From Muribaculaceae bacterium (lineage in GTDB: Bacteria; Bacteroidota; Bacteroidia; Bacteroidales; Muribaculaceae), in NCBI GenBank assembly GCA_009775195.1, contig VSPF01000049.1, positions 1-16,779 on the forward strand: a DNA stretch of 16,779 nucleotides, in the 5' to 3' direction. Every line of letters starts with the position of its first letter. The first letter of the stretch is position 1. Below the pieces are notes generated by a model. It was not told where the DNA came from and did no database searches. It worked only from the letters and a program-made list of their open reading frames with translations. A program made the translations under genes and the position numbers. Positions 1 to 9,435 of this stretch are shown one piece after another.

Positions 1-1251
1 GTTGAGGAGTTTCTTCAGGTAGTAGCCCGTAGTGGTGGCGTCGGCTGTGGGCTGGCCGTTGGCACCGTTGTAGAATGTCTCGAGTTTGAAGGTCGAGGGC
101 TTGTAGCTCGGCCACTTATCGCCATTGACAGCCACGGTGAAGCCCAGGCGCGGGTCGCGGTTCTTGTAGGGGTTCTTGGGGTCGTAGCCCGAGCCGGGTT
201 CGTCGATGGCCTTGCCGTTCTTCATCTCGTAGGCGTCTACGAGGTTCTGGGTCGGGCAGGCACCGCCTTTACCGTTCTCTATACCGGGGCCGACGGGGTA
301 GTTGTTGGTCTCTACCAGGTTGTCGCCATCGCTGCTTTTTGCATAATAGCGGTAGCAGAAGAGAAGCTCACGCCTGAGGGGCGCCTTGGTGTAGTTGTCG
401 GCTGCCCAGAGGCCGCTGTAGCTGTTGGCAAGCGACTTCTTCTGTGCGGCGCACTGCTCCATAAGTTCCTTATGGTAGTCGGCAGCGATTTTGTAGCGCT
501 CCGTGTCATTGCTCGGGTTGAAGAGCGGGCTGGCCCAGTAGAGGGCGGCGTGGGCACGCAGTGCCAGCACGGCAATCTTGTCGGCACGGCCTGTCTCGGC
601 ATCGCCCGTCGAGAACTCGCCCAGGTCGGAGTAGTCTACGATAATCTCGTCCTTGATGGCGGTAAGCTCCTTGAAGATGAAGTCGTAGATTTCGTCCGAG
701 GTGTTGCGCTTGAGGCTGTTGGCCTCGGCGGCGGGAATCTCGTGGTCAATCAGAGGCACGCCGCCATACTGGCGTACGAGCACGAAGTAGTAGTATGCGC
801 GCAGGAAGCGGGCCTCGTACACATAGTTGTGATACTGGTGCATCAACGCTGCATAAATCGGGTCGAGTACCTGGTTGGGGAAGTCAAGCTCCTGGAAGTT
901 GTCGATGAAGTTGTTGGCCGCTACGATGGCGGTGTACATGTTCGACCAGTTGCTGCTCTTGGGGTTTGCTGCCGACCAGCCGCCGTTGTAGAAGTCCTCG
1001 ATTGAGTTGCCCAGGCGGCTGTACTCGGCCTCGTCGGTGGCGCAGGCCGACATGGCACCGGCGTTGAAGTTGCCGAAGTCATAGGGCACCGCACGGTAGA
1101 GCTGCACCATGAAACCGCCTACTCGGCCGGTCTCGGCGATGATGTAGTCACGGTCTATGACGTTGTATTCTTTATAGTCCATCTCGTCCTTGCACGATGT
1201 GGCGGCCACGCCGAGCAATGCAAGAGATGCGATTATATATTTAGTTTTCAT
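1..1251 (-). CDS. SusD-like outer-membrane lipoprotein, C-terminus cut by window edge (susD-like 1)
   Basis: SusD/RagB-family surface glycan-binding lipoprotein that caps its SusC partner and delivers oligosaccharides to it. The ATG at 1249-1251 opens a frame that runs uninterrupted to base 1 (417 residues, no stop seen); family members usually have 500-650 residues, so the C-terminal part lies outside. The N-terminus is a lipoprotein signal with lipobox AATSC (Cys20), followed directly by KDE, a charged stretch like the surface-export signal of Bacteroidota lipoproteins. The family core is clear at about residues 145-168 (YEARFLRAYYYF, then YGGVPLI), and later come NPYKNRDPRL and PVGPG segments typical of the glycan-binding part. 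It starts 21 nt after the stop of the upstream SusC gene, so the two are almost certainly co-transcribed partners. The ligand cannot be read from sequence; a pectin (RG-I) fragment is inferred from the lyase elsewhere in the window. Confidence 0.93.
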   Translation of the reverse strand, partial: MKTKYIIASLALLGVAATSCKDEMDYKEYNVIDRDYIIAETGRVGGFMVQLYRAVPYDFGNFNAGAMSACATDEAEYSRLGNSIEDFYNGGWSAANPKSSNWSNMYTAIVAANNFIDNFQELDFPNQVLDPIYAALMHQYHNYVYEARFLRAYYYFVLVRQYGGVPLIDHEIPAAEANSLKRNTSDEIYDFIFKELTAIKDEIIVDYSDLGEFSTGDAETGRADKIAVLALRAHAALYWASPLFNPSNDTERYKIAADYHKELMEQCAAQKKSLANSYSGLWAADNYTKAPLRRELLFCYRYYAKSSDGDNLVETNNYPVGPGIENGKGGACPTQNLVDAYEMKNGKAIDEPGSGYDPKNPYKNRDPRLGFTVAVNGDKWPSYKPSTFKLETFYNGANGQPTADATTTGYYLKKLLN

Positions 1252-1272
1252 ATCTGTGTTGCTTGAGAAAGG

Positions 1273-4092
1273 TTAGAAAGTAACGCTCAGACCGAAAGCG
1301 AAGGTCTTGCTGACGGGATTGATGCCGTAACATTCGGGGTCGTTTTCGGGCACCTTGCTGGTGGCGAAGAGGTCCGTACCACGGAAGTAAACCTTGGCAC
1401 CGTTGACTACGCGGAGCTTCGACAGCACTGTCTGAGGCAGGTTGTAGTAAACCTCGAGGTTGCGCAGCTTCAGGAACGAGCGGTCACGAAGCCAAAGGGT
1501 CGACGTGCGGTAGTTGTTGCTGTTGCTCGAGTAGCTCAGTGCGGGATAGAGGGCGTCCTGGTGGTCAGGAGTCCAACGGTTGTCGTAGGCGTACTGCGAG
1601 ATGTTGGTGTTGTTTATCAGGGGCCAGTACATTGCCTTGGTGTTGAGGATGGCGGTGTACTTGCCTGTGCCCTGGAAGTAGGCGTAGATGCCAAGGCCTT
1701 TCCACTCGGCGCCCAGGCGGAAGTTGTAGTAGATGTCGGGGCAGGTGGTGGTGTGGCCGATGGCGGTCACGTCGTTGCCGTCGATTATATTGTCGCCGTT
1801 GATATCCTTATATTTGATATCGCCGGGACGCACGGTCGAGAATGTCTGTGCCGGGCTGGCGGCGATGTCGGCGGCATCTTTGAAGAAGCCGTCGGCTACG
1901 AGTCCGTAAATCTGGTCGACGGGCTTGCCGGTCTGAACGAGGTTGGGGTACAGGCGCGGTTCCTCGAGCATGTCCACAATCTTGTTGCTGTTCCAATTGA
2001 AGTTGCCGCCCACGCTGAATGTCCAGTCGCCGAAGGTCTTGGCATAGTCGAGGCTCAGTTCGATGCCCTTGCTGTCGACCACGCCGCCGTTCTCATACGG
2101 TGCTTCAAGGCCAATCAGGGCCGAGTATTTACCTGCCGACGATACCCAGATGCCGTTGCGGCGCTCTTTGTAGAGGTCCACGCTGAAGTTCAGACCCTCG
2201 GTCCAGCCGAAGTCGATACCCACGTTGTATTTGTAGGCTTTTTCACGGCCGGGGTTGGCTGTGGCCATCTGGCCGAGAGAGGTCTGGCCAAAGTTGGTGA
2301 ACCATGCGTTGGTGAAGGGATAGAGGAGACCCGACTGCTGGTACGACTGTACATAGTAGGCCCATACCCAGTTGCCGTTGCTGTCCTTGGGCAGGAAGTC
2401 GGAGTTAATCAGGCCGGCCGACGCGCGCACCTTGAGGTAGAGCGCGGGGTTGGTCCAGAAAGACTCGTTCGACGGCACCCACGACAGGCCGAGGGTCGGG
2501 GCGAAGGCCCACTTCGAACCCGGGGCGAGACGGCTCGAGCCTGTCTCGACAAGGCTCAGGTCGGCCATATAGCGGTTAGCGTAGTTGAGATGCGTCCACC
2601 ACGAGATTTGCTGACGATAAACGGTGTTGTTGATACCGTTGGGGTCGGTGAACTCATAGTCATACTTCAGCTGGCTGTAAAGATTGAAGAGCCCGAAGGT
2701 GTTCTTGTAGTTGAAGCCGGCATCGATGTGCATGAAGCGGTGGTAGGTGTTGGTTGCCGAGCCGCTGCCCATCTGGGTGTCCTGGCCTTCGATAGCGGTG
2801 GTGAAGGTGGGCTGGTCCTGTGCTGCATGCCAAGACGGGGTAACTACAGCATAGCGGTAGGTCTTCGAGTGGTCTTCCCACATGTTGGCAGTGTTGTCAT
2901 ATGAAATCCGAACCTGTGCGCCGAGGCCCTTGAGTATCATGCCGAGGTCCTGTTTGATGGTCATGTCGGCGAAGAGCGAACGGCTGTGGTTCTTATAGTA
3001 CGCAGCCGATGTCGACTGGGCCACGGGGTTGACGGTGCCCGACCATGTTGCCGAGCCGCCCCAAAGGCCGTTTTCGGCCCTGACGGGGAAGGCTGCCGAC
3101 GGCACGGTGTAGACCATGTCCCACAGGTTGGCCTGGCTGCCGGGCTGCTGGTCCTCGGTCAGTACGCCGAGCACGTTGACGGCGAGTTGTGTCGTCGGGG
3201 TCAACTGTATGTCGAGATTCATACGCACGTTGCCACGGCTGAACTTGTCCTGTGTCGAATAGCCTTCGTTGGTGTTGGGGTTCTTGATGAAGCCGTTGTG
3301 AGTAATCAGGTTGGCCATGGCATAATATTGGAATTTCTCCGAACCGCCACGGAACTCGATTGTGTACTTGTTGGCACCGCCTTTGTCGCGGAAGGTTTCG
3401 TCGACCCAGTTAACGTTGGGATAGAGGTAGGGGTATGTACCGTCGGCGAAAGCTTTCACTTCCCACGGCTGGTAGCGGGCGGCAAGACCGTCGTTACCAC
3501 GAGCCTCGTTGATGGCATTGGCATAAGTAACACCATCGACAAATTTGGGCTTGTGGGCCATGTAGTCAATCATGTGGTCGTAGGTGATTTTGATTGACTT
3601 GCTATTCTTGACACCGCGCTTGGTGTTGACAACAATCACACCGTTGATACCCTTGTTGCCGTAGAGGGCTGTGGCTGTGGCATCTTTGAGGATGTAGACA
3701 TTCTCTACTTCCTCGGCCGAGATGGTGTTGATGTCACGCTCTATGCCGTCGACGATGAAGAGGGGGGTGTTGTTATCGTTGAGGGTCTGCAGGCCGCGAA
3801 CATAGAATGTCGGGTTGGTCACGGCATAGCGGCCGGCATTTTGCAGCGATTGCATACCGCTGCCCTGGCCTAAGATGTCGTTGCTTATGTTCTTGGCCGA
3901 GCGGCGGTTGATTTGGCTGTTGCCAATCACCGACACGGCACCCGTGCTTTCGCCAAGGGTGATATCCATGTCGCCGCCGTAAGATACAACCTGGTCGGGT
4001 GACAGGCTGCTCTGTATCGAGTCGGTCTGTGCTGTGGCGCTTACTGACATTGCAGCCATTACCGTCAGCACGGATATATATCTTTTATACAT
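1273..4092 (-). CDS. SusC-like TonB-dependent outer-membrane transporter lacking the N-terminal extension (susC-like 1)
   Basis: SusC/RagA-family TonB-dependent transporter of 939 residues that imports oligosaccharides across the outer membrane. It has a type I signal peptide (hydrophobic about residues 6-19, cleavage near SATAQ at 18-22). The plug follows at about 45-160, with FYVRG (96-100), LFIVDGIERD (111-120), ILKDATATALYG (134-145) and GVIVVNTKRG (151-160), the SusC plug signature. The rest is beta-barrel ending in an aromatic residue (SVTF). Unlike its neighbour at 6194-9352, it has no carboxypeptidase-regulatory-like domain between signal peptide and plug: only about 20 residues separate them. 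A wrong start does not explain this, because the preceding gene ends only 35 nt upstream. It lies between two SusD genes; its partner should be the one 21 nt downstream. The family call is certain; the substrate is inferred only from context. Confidence 0.96.
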   Translation of the reverse strand: MYKRYISVLTVMAAMSVSATAQTDSIQSSLSPDQVVSYGGDMDITLGESTGAVSVIGNSQINRRSAKNISNDILGQGSGMQSLQNAGRYAVTNPTFYVRGLQTLNDNNTPLFIVDGIERDINTISAEEVENVYILKDATATALYGNKGINGVIVVNTKRGVKNSKSIKITYDHMIDYMAHKPKFVDGVTYANAINEARGNDGLAARYQPWEVKAFADGTYPYLYPNVNWVDETFRDKGGANKYTIEFRGGSEKFQYYAMANLITHNGFIKNPNTNEGYSTQDKFSRGNVRMNLDIQLTPTTQLAVNVLGVLTEDQQPGSQANLWDMVYTVPSAAFPVRAENGLWGGSATWSGTVNPVAQSTSAAYYKNHSRSLFADMTIKQDLGMILKGLGAQVRISYDNTANMWEDHSKTYRYAVVTPSWHAAQDQPTFTTAIEGQDTQMGSGSATNTYHRFMHIDAGFNYKNTFGLFNLYSQLKYDYEFTDPNGINNTVYRQQISWWTHLNYANRYMADLSLVETGSSRLAPGSKWAFAPTLGLSWVPSNESFWTNPALYLKVRASAGLINSDFLPKDSNGNWVWAYYVQSYQQSGLLYPFTNAWFTNFGQTSLGQMATANPGREKAYKYNVGIDFGWTEGLNFSVDLYKERRNGIWVSSAGKYSALIGLEAPYENGGVVDSKGIELSLDYAKTFGDWTFSVGGNFNWNSNKIVDMLEEPRLYPNLVQTGKPVDQIYGLVADGFFKDAADIAASPAQTFSTVRPGDIKYKDINGDNIIDGNDVTAIGHTTTCPDIYYNFRLGAEWKGLGIYAYFQGTGKYTAILNTKAMYWPLINNTNISQYAYDNRWTPDHQDALYPALSYSSNSNNYRTSTLWLRDRSFLKLRNLEVYYNLPQTVLSKLRVVNGAKVYFRGTDLFATSKVPENDPECYGINPVSKTFAFGLSVTF

Positions 4093-4127
4093 AAAGTCGG
4101 ATTAATCTTGTTGTATTTGTAAATTGA

Positions 4128-6188
4128 TTACCAGCCCGCGTTCTGGTCGAGACCATAACCCTTGTTGACCTCGGTGATGGGGAAGGCTTGGAAGTAATAC
4201 TTGGGGTCAAAGCCCTGGGTCCACCATATACGGGCACCGGTTGTGATTTCGAAACGTTCGAACTCAAAGTTGTCTGGCTCGTAATAACGGGGGTTGCCTT
4301 GTTTGATACTGGTATTCTTGCGGTCGCTATCCCACCACATTGTCTCGTCACGCTTACCGTCGACCATGCGGTAAATGCGCAGGCCGTGGAGTTTGCGTTC
4401 GAACAAGTCGGCACGTTTGTAGCGAATCAGGTCGAAATAGCGCGACATCTGCAGGGCGAGTTCGCAGGCACGCTCACGGAGGATTTCCTGAAGGAGAGCG
4501 TCGCGGTCTGAGGTCAGGTTCTTACCGGGGTTGCATTCGGCAAGGCCCTTCATGCCTACGCGGGCACGCACGGCATCAATATATTTCAGAGCCTCGGTCA
4601 TCGAACCTCCCGACTGCACCAGTGCTTCGGCGTAGGTCAGATACATATCGCTAAGCAAGAGCGGGCACCACTGGGGATACTGGCGGTCGAAGGCACTGCC
4701 GGCGAGGTAACGGAGGTTGCGGTAGCCGGTTGCCCATACACCGGTATTGGTCTTCGGGCCCTCGGTTGCGGATGTGCCGCCTACGTATGCCTCGAAAGGC
4801 TGGCCGCTGCGTAGACCATTGGCCCAGTCAATACCGCTGCGCTGGCCGTTGACGCCCACTGTCTCGTAGAGGCGCGGGTCGCGAGTGTATTTAACGTTCT
4901 GCAAATCTTGCTTTGCAGGGTCAACAGTACCTGAGATAAACATCTTGTTGAGACTCTTCTCAGCAGTAGCATCCTGCTCCTGAATTTTTGCAGACTCTTC
5001 CCAGTTAAACGGTGTACCGTCAGCCCAGGGGAACATCTCTACGAATTCCTGTGTCGGGCTATAGGACAGACGGTCGTTTGTGCCAGAACCGTTCGCAGCC
5101 TCGCCGTAACCGAGGTTGAACCAGTTATAGTTGTTGGCATGTGCGTTGTTAGAGATACGCACGCTGTGGAGGATTTCGGGGCTGTCCTGTAGCATGTAAG
5201 ACGAGCGGAATGCGAAGGCATAGTCCTCCTGGGTCTTGCCGGCTGGCTCTACCAAGTGATAGCCGCCACGCGAACCCAGCTCTTGGAAGAACTTGGCGCA
5301 TGCATCGCGCAGGTCGTCCCAGCGTTTTGCATCATAGCCGCCGAGCCATACAAATTCAGGCTTCTCCATCGTGTACTTGCCGTCGAAGTATGGTCTGTCT
5401 GAGTTGAGCAGGGGCGACGCTGCGAACTGGAGTATCTGGATTTTAAGTGCATGTGCGCCGGCAAGAGTCCAGTGGCCCGTCTCCGACAGGGCTTCTGTCG
5501 CATCGTAAGACCAGGGCAGGTGGTTGCCGTTGATTACAGTATCGAGCAGTCCGACCATATAATCTATGGTTTCCTGGGCTGTGCTGCGGGGCACGTACTC
5601 GGTCTCCGCGCCGGTATATGCCTTATCGACAATAGGCAGGCCACCGTACCAGCGGAAAGTCATGAAGTAAGTATAGGCCGCAAGGCAGCGGGCCTGGTCG
5701 GCTATACGGGCCTTTTCCTCATCATCCATGCCGGGAACCTCGTTAATCCGCTCGAGAAGCACGTTGCAGGCGCGGATGTTCTGCCATATATGCATATTAT
5801 TATATGGGAACACGTTGTAGTTTCCGTAGTTGTCGGCATTAGAACTTACCATGCCGCTGTAATACCACGAGAAAATGCCGGCACCGGTAAAGAACAGGTG
5901 ATGGGTATCGGCCAGCGCGTCAGGCATGCCTTTGAAGTAGTTGTAGTACTGGGGGGCATCGTTCGACGCACCTGTGGGGAGGTTGTAGTACTGGAAGGCA
6001 TAAATCTGGTTTAGGAAGTAGCGTGTATACTCCGCGTTGCTGAAAACCGAGTCGGCAGTTGTGGTTCCGCCTGGGGCCTTCTCCAGAAATGCGTTGCCGA
6101 AAGCTATCTTGTCGGTACACGAACCGGCTCCGACAGCCGCAAGGGCAAGCACACCTATAACCGGGAGATGCTTTATATTGAGTTTCAT
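4128..6188 (-). CDS. SusD-like outer-membrane lipoprotein (susD-like 2)
   Basis: Complete SusD/RagB-family lipoprotein of 686 residues, at the long end for the family. The N-terminus is a lipoprotein signal with lipobox AGSC (Cys24), followed by TDK, a weaker match to an acidic surface-export signal than in the other SusD here. The helical TPR-like core carries ARCLAAYTYFMTFRWYGGLP (167-186), equivalent to the EARFLRAYYYF...GG motif of the family. Near the C-terminus are LLLSDMYLTYAEALVQSGG, a LQEILRERACEL stretch and the terminal FPITEVNKGYGLDQNAGW, all typical of RagB/SusD. It follows the stop of the upstream SusC gene by 5 nt, so it is translated from the same message and should form the complex with that transporter. 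The many aromatic residues fit carbohydrate binding, but the specific glycan cannot be deduced. Confidence 0.95.
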   Translation of the reverse strand: MKLNIKHLPVIGVLALAAVGAGSCTDKIAFGNAFLEKAPGGTTTADSVFSNAEYTRYFLNQIYAFQYYNLPTGASNDAPQYYNYFKGMPDALADTHHLFFTGAGIFSWYYSGMVSSNADNYGNYNVFPYNNMHIWQNIRACNVLLERINEVPGMDDEEKARIADQARCLAAYTYFMTFRWYGGLPIVDKAYTGAETEYVPRSTAQETIDYMVGLLDTVINGNHLPWSYDATEALSETGHWTLAGAHALKIQILQFAASPLLNSDRPYFDGKYTMEKPEFVWLGGYDAKRWDDLRDACAKFFQELGSRGGYHLVEPAGKTQEDYAFAFRSSYMLQDSPEILHSVRISNNAHANNYNWFNLGYGEAANGSGTNDRLSYSPTQEFVEMFPWADGTPFNWEESAKIQEQDATAEKSLNKMFISGTVDPAKQDLQNVKYTRDPRLYETVGVNGQRSGIDWANGLRSGQPFEAYVGGTSATEGPKTNTGVWATGYRNLRYLAGSAFDRQYPQWCPLLLSDMYLTYAEALVQSGGSMTEALKYIDAVRARVGMKGLAECNPGKNLTSDRDALLQEILRERACELALQMSRYFDLIRYKRADLFERKLHGLRIYRMVDGKRDETMWWDSDRKNTSIKQGNPRYYEPDNFEFERFEITTGARIWWTQGFDPKYYFQAFPITEVNKGYGLDQNAGW

Positions 6189-6193
6189 GTTTA

Positions 6194-9100
6194 TTAGAAG
6201 TTAATTTTGAGACTTGCTGTGTATGTACGCTGTAGCGGATATGAGGGTGAATCACTCGCGCGGGTCTCGGGGTCACCGAAGAGGTAGGGGGTAAAGGTGA
6301 GCAGGTTGTAACCGCTGACTGCAATCTGCACGCTGTTCATACCGGCTTTCTTGAGCCACGAGGTGCGAAGGTTATAGGCCAGTTGGATAGTCTTGAGACG
6401 CAGGTATTTCGAATCCTTCTCATAGAGGGTCGAAGTAGCGTAGTTGTTGTCGTATGCGTTCCACGACGGACGGGGATAGTCATAGTCCTGGCCCGGGGCC
6501 TCGGCATTCCAAGAATGTTCGAGATGATATACGAGCAGACCACCGTCGCTACGGCCGGTACGCGACAGGAAGGGGTTACGGAATACGTCGCTAATCATAC
6601 GGCTCACGCCCCATGCGCCTGTCCACTGCATCGACAGTTCGAGGTCTTTCCATGCCACGCCGATGTTGAGGCCGGCTACCCACTGGGGGTCGTCGGTCCA
6701 GCCGAGGTCGCGGGTCATATCGTTGGGGGTAATCTTGCCGTCGCCGTCGAGGTCGACATAGCAGGCATCACCATCCTTCATTTCAATCATCTGGGTCGGG
6801 AAGGGTTTGCCGTAGGTCTTTTCATAGATTGCCGGGGTTTCGGCATCATAGAAACGGAAGAACTGATACATCGAGCGCGCACCGATGCGGTGGTTGGCCG
6901 AGTACTGGTAGGCATTGTTCTGGGGTGCCTCTTTCATTTCCTTTACAACGTTGAAGTTGTGCGAGATGTTGAAGTTGGCCCAGTAGCGCCAGTTGTCGTT
7001 GACACGATGGTTCCAGTTCAGGCTGATTTCGAAACCGTGGCTGTCTACGACACCGAGGTTGGCGTATGGCACTGCATAACCGATAAACGAGGGTGCGGTC
7101 ATATCGCGCAGGAGGATGCCGGTACGATGCTCTTTATAGTAGTCGAAGGTCGTGCGGAGTTTGCTGTTGAGGAAGTAGAGGTCGAAACCATAGTCCTGCT
7201 TGAAAGCTTTCTCCCATGTCACTTCGGGGTTGTTCTTGCTGCTCTCGGCATAACCGCCAAGAACGGTACCGTTGTTGATACCGAAGTTATAACCATATTT
7301 GGGACCGGCAGGACTCACACCCCAGCGAGAGAACATACCGTCATTATAGGTATAGGGGTCGGCCATATACATGAAGCGGTCACCGCCGACCTTGTCGTTA
7401 CCTACAAGGCCCCATGATGCGCGGAGCTTGAAGAAGTTTACAACGCGGCTGAGGGGTTCCCAGAATTTTTCGTTACTCAATACCCAGCCAATCGAGCCGG
7501 CGGGGAACGTACCGAAGCGGCGGTCGGGGTGGAAGTTCTCCGAACCGTTGTAACCGATGTTGAACTCGGCCATGTAGCGGTTGTCATAGTCGTATGTCAC
7601 ACGACCTACGAGGCCGACATAGCCCGAGGGGATATCTGAATAGGTAGAGGGATAATACACCTTGCTCTGGTTGTAGAGAAGGAGCGCGCCTACTGTATTG
7701 AGGCCGAAGCGGCGGTTATAATTAAAGGCTGCCTCGAAGTACCAGTCGCGGCCGCGAGAGTTTCGCTCGGCATAGCTGGGGAGCGTGGCGGCTGAAAGCT
7801 GGCGGTATAATATGGTATTGTCCTCCTGAAGCACGGGTGAATAAGACGCACGTGCCAGGGTTACATCTTTCGACGAGTTGAACCAACTGTTATACGAACC
7901 TTTGAGGCGGAACGACAGGCCGGGGGTCACGAAATCGAGTTTCTGAGTCACCTGGAGGTCGCTCTGAAGCTTGTTCAGGTTGGTGTTCGACGAACCTTGA
8001 CGCAGATACTCCATCGGGTCTTGCGGGCTGCGGAAAGGCAGCGTAAGGTCGGTGTAGTCGAGCGCGGTGTAGACCATGCGGTCGTCTATGATGCCGGCGG
8101 CGTTGAACGGGGTCGACTGCATCATATTGCGAATCATACCCGACGCGCCCTGGCCGGTACGAGGCTTGTTATCGTTCGAAACGATACCTGATACATTAAA
8201 TGTAACAGTTGTAGTAGGCGTTACATCGATGTCGAGGTTGGCACGATAGTTGAAACGCTTGTAGCTGTAGTCGAAGTTCTCGTCGTAATTGAACTCTTTG
8301 AAGAGACCGCCCTGGGTCATAAGGCCGAGCGACACGAAGTAGCGTACCGACTTGGTACCGCCACTGATATTGAGGTTACTCTTGGTCTGGAGAGTAGAGT
8401 TTTTCATCAGGTAGTCGGTCCAGCGGATGCTCGGGAAGCGGATGGGGTCGCTGCCGGTACGGAACTTTTCAAGGATATCCTCGCCAAACTGTGGGGCCGT
8501 TTCGTCGTTCTTCCTCATCTGGTTGTGGAAGGTGGCATACTGGTACGAGTCAGCCATTTCTACAATCTTGGTCGGGGTAAGGGCCGAGAACGAGGTGCTG
8601 ACATCGATTTTGGGTTTACCTTCCTCGCCACGCTTGGTTGTAATGAGCACTACGCCGTTGGCACCACGCACACCGAATACTGCGGTTGCCGAGGCATCCT
8701 TGAGGACGGTAATCGACTCGATTTCCTCGGGGTCGATATCGCTCATCGAACGCTCTACACCGTCGACCTGGATAAGGGGGGCCGAGTTGTTCCATGTGCC
8801 CTGGCCGCGCACGAATACCGTGGCGGCATCGCTACCGGGCTCGCCCGAGTACTGCACGGTGGTCACACCTGACAACTGGCCGGCAAGCACGTTGTTGACC
8901 GAGCTGACGGGGGTCTTGACGAGTTCGTCGCCTTTGACACTCGAAATCGCGCCTGTTACTGTTACTTTTTTCTGTACACCGTAAGCGACGACTTCGACGC
9001 CCTGAAGGGCTACTGAGCTCGAGGTGAGCACTACGTTCATGCCGTCCTTGGCCGGTTCTTCTTTGGTTTCATAACCTACATACGAGAAGCTCAGCTTCTC

Positions 9101-9352
9101 ACCGGGGGTTACGCGGATGGTAAAATTGCCATCAATATCGGTTACGACGGCGGCTTTGGTCTTGCCGAGGCTCGATACTGAAGCTCCGATTAAGGGTTCG
9201 CCTGTGTCATCGACCACCGTACCTTTTATCAGAGCTGTCTGCGCAGGGGCGCAGAGGACTCCCAAAAGGACAAGCAATCCTGACAAGAGCATTCTTCGTG
9301 CATGCCGAACTCCGTTCTGCAATGACGAATAGAGACTTGGTCTGTCTTTCAT
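6194..9352 (-). CDS. SusC-like TonB-dependent outer-membrane transporter with N-terminal extension (susC-like 2)
   Basis: SusC/RagA-family transporter of 1052 residues and first gene of the leftward operon. A charged n-region (about 1-20) precedes a hydrophobic signal core (MLLSGLLVLLGVLCAPAQ, 21-38). A carboxypeptidase-regulatory-like domain follows at about 40-118 (GTVVDDTGEPLIGASV; VTDIDGNF at 70-77; YVGYET), then a TonB-box-like VEVVAYGV (119-126) and the plug (about 128-242: VFVRGQG, PLIQVDGVERSMSDIDP, ESITVLKDASATAVFGVRG, GVVLITTKRG). The barrel ends in LKINF followed by two stop codons in a row. The start at 9352 gives a long n-region; Met21 is an alternative but would leave almost no positive n-region. 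Its own promoter should lie in 9353-9480, divergent from the regulator gene, which suggests activation by that regulator. Substrate is inferred as pectin-derived oligosaccharide. Confidence 0.96.
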   Translation of the reverse strand: MKDRPSLYSSLQNGVRHARRMLLSGLLVLLGVLCAPAQTALIKGTVVDDTGEPLIGASVSSLGKTKAAVVTDIDGNFTIRVTPGEKLSFSYVGYETKEEPAKDGMNVVLTSSSVALQGVEVVAYGVQKKVTVTGAISSVKGDELVKTPVSSVNNVLAGQLSGVTTVQYSGEPGSDAATVFVRGQGTWNNSAPLIQVDGVERSMSDIDPEEIESITVLKDASATAVFGVRGANGVVLITTKRGEEGKPKIDVSTSFSALTPTKIVEMADSYQYATFHNQMRKNDETAPQFGEDILEKFRTGSDPIRFPSIRWTDYLMKNSTLQTKSNLNISGGTKSVRYFVSLGLMTQGGLFKEFNYDENFDYSYKRFNYRANLDIDVTPTTTVTFNVSGIVSNDNKPRTGQGASGMIRNMMQSTPFNAAGIIDDRMVYTALDYTDLTLPFRSPQDPMEYLRQGSSNTNLNKLQSDLQVTQKLDFVTPGLSFRLKGSYNSWFNSSKDVTLARASYSPVLQEDNTILYRQLSAATLPSYAERNSRGRDWYFEAAFNYNRRFGLNTVGALLLYNQSKVYYPSTYSDIPSGYVGLVGRVTYDYDNRYMAEFNIGYNGSENFHPDRRFGTFPAGSIGWVLSNEKFWEPLSRVVNFFKLRASWGLVGNDKVGGDRFMYMADPYTYNDGMFSRWGVSPAGPKYGYNFGINNGTVLGGYAESSKNNPEVTWEKAFKQDYGFDLYFLNSKLRTTFDYYKEHRTGILLRDMTAPSFIGYAVPYANLGVVDSHGFEISLNWNHRVNDNWRYWANFNISHNFNVVKEMKEAPQNNAYQYSANHRIGARSMYQFFRFYDAETPAIYEKTYGKPFPTQMIEMKDGDACYVDLDGDGKITPNDMTRDLGWTDDPQWVAGLNIGVAWKDLELSMQWTGAWGVSRMISDVFRNPFLSRTGRSDGGLLVYHLEHSWNAEAPGQDYDYPRPSWNAYDNNYATSTLYEKDSKYLRLKTIQLAYNLRTSWLKKAGMNSVQIAVSGYNLLTFTPYLFGDPETRASDSPSYPLQRTYTASLKINF

Positions 9353-9383
9353 GATTGGGTTATTAAAAGGGTATTAAATCTTT

Positions 9384-9403
9384 TTTGTGCAAATTTGTGT
9401 AAA
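9384..9403. repeat. Tandem 10-mer direct repeat in the susC-like 2 upstream region
   Basis: Two adjacent 10-mers, TTTGTGCAAA (9384-9393) and TTTGTGTAAA (9394-9403), differ at one base. Their junction makes the palindrome CAAATTTG (9390-9397). On the minus strand this octamer matches the Bacteroides -7 consensus TAnnTTTG at all but the first base, so the repeat may be part of the susC core promoter rather than a protein-binding site. It lies about 32-51 nt upstream of the susC start codon. The region is AT-rich, so chance is possible. Confidence 0.45.
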
Positions 9404-9412
9404 TTTTACCTA

Positions 9413-9420
9413 CAATTATA
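9413..9420 (-). promoter_or_regulatory. Candidate -7 element for the susCD operon
   Basis: On the minus strand this octamer reads TATAATTG, a one-mismatch match to the Bacteroides -7 consensus TAnnTTTG. No TTTG-like -33 element is present 18-20 nt upstream, where the inverted repeat begins instead; that would suit a promoter dependent on an activator. CAAATTTG at 9390-9397 is an alternative -7 element, so the assignment is tentative. Confidence 0.3.
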
Positions 9421-9435
9421 GAAATTTCATACCCA

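Noticed and set aside
1..1251. susD-like 1 as a pseudogene because it has no stop
   Set aside because: The frame is intact up to the window edge; the gene is simply cut by the window. The same applies to PL11 at the right edge.
1561..2904. 447-residue open frame antisense to susC-like 1
   Set aside because: Same cause as above: a Val/Gly/Ala-rich shadow lying wholly inside a well-supported TonB-dependent transporter gene.
4093..4127. Possible terminator or promoter in the 35-nt gap between susD-like 2 and susC-like 1
   Set aside because: No hairpin with a U-tract and no TAnnTTTG element is visible on the minus strand, so the four genes are treated as one operon.
6383..7417. 344-residue open frame antisense to susC-like 2
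   Set aside because: No domain or signal is visible, it lies fully inside the transporter gene, and it has the same Val-rich shadow composition.
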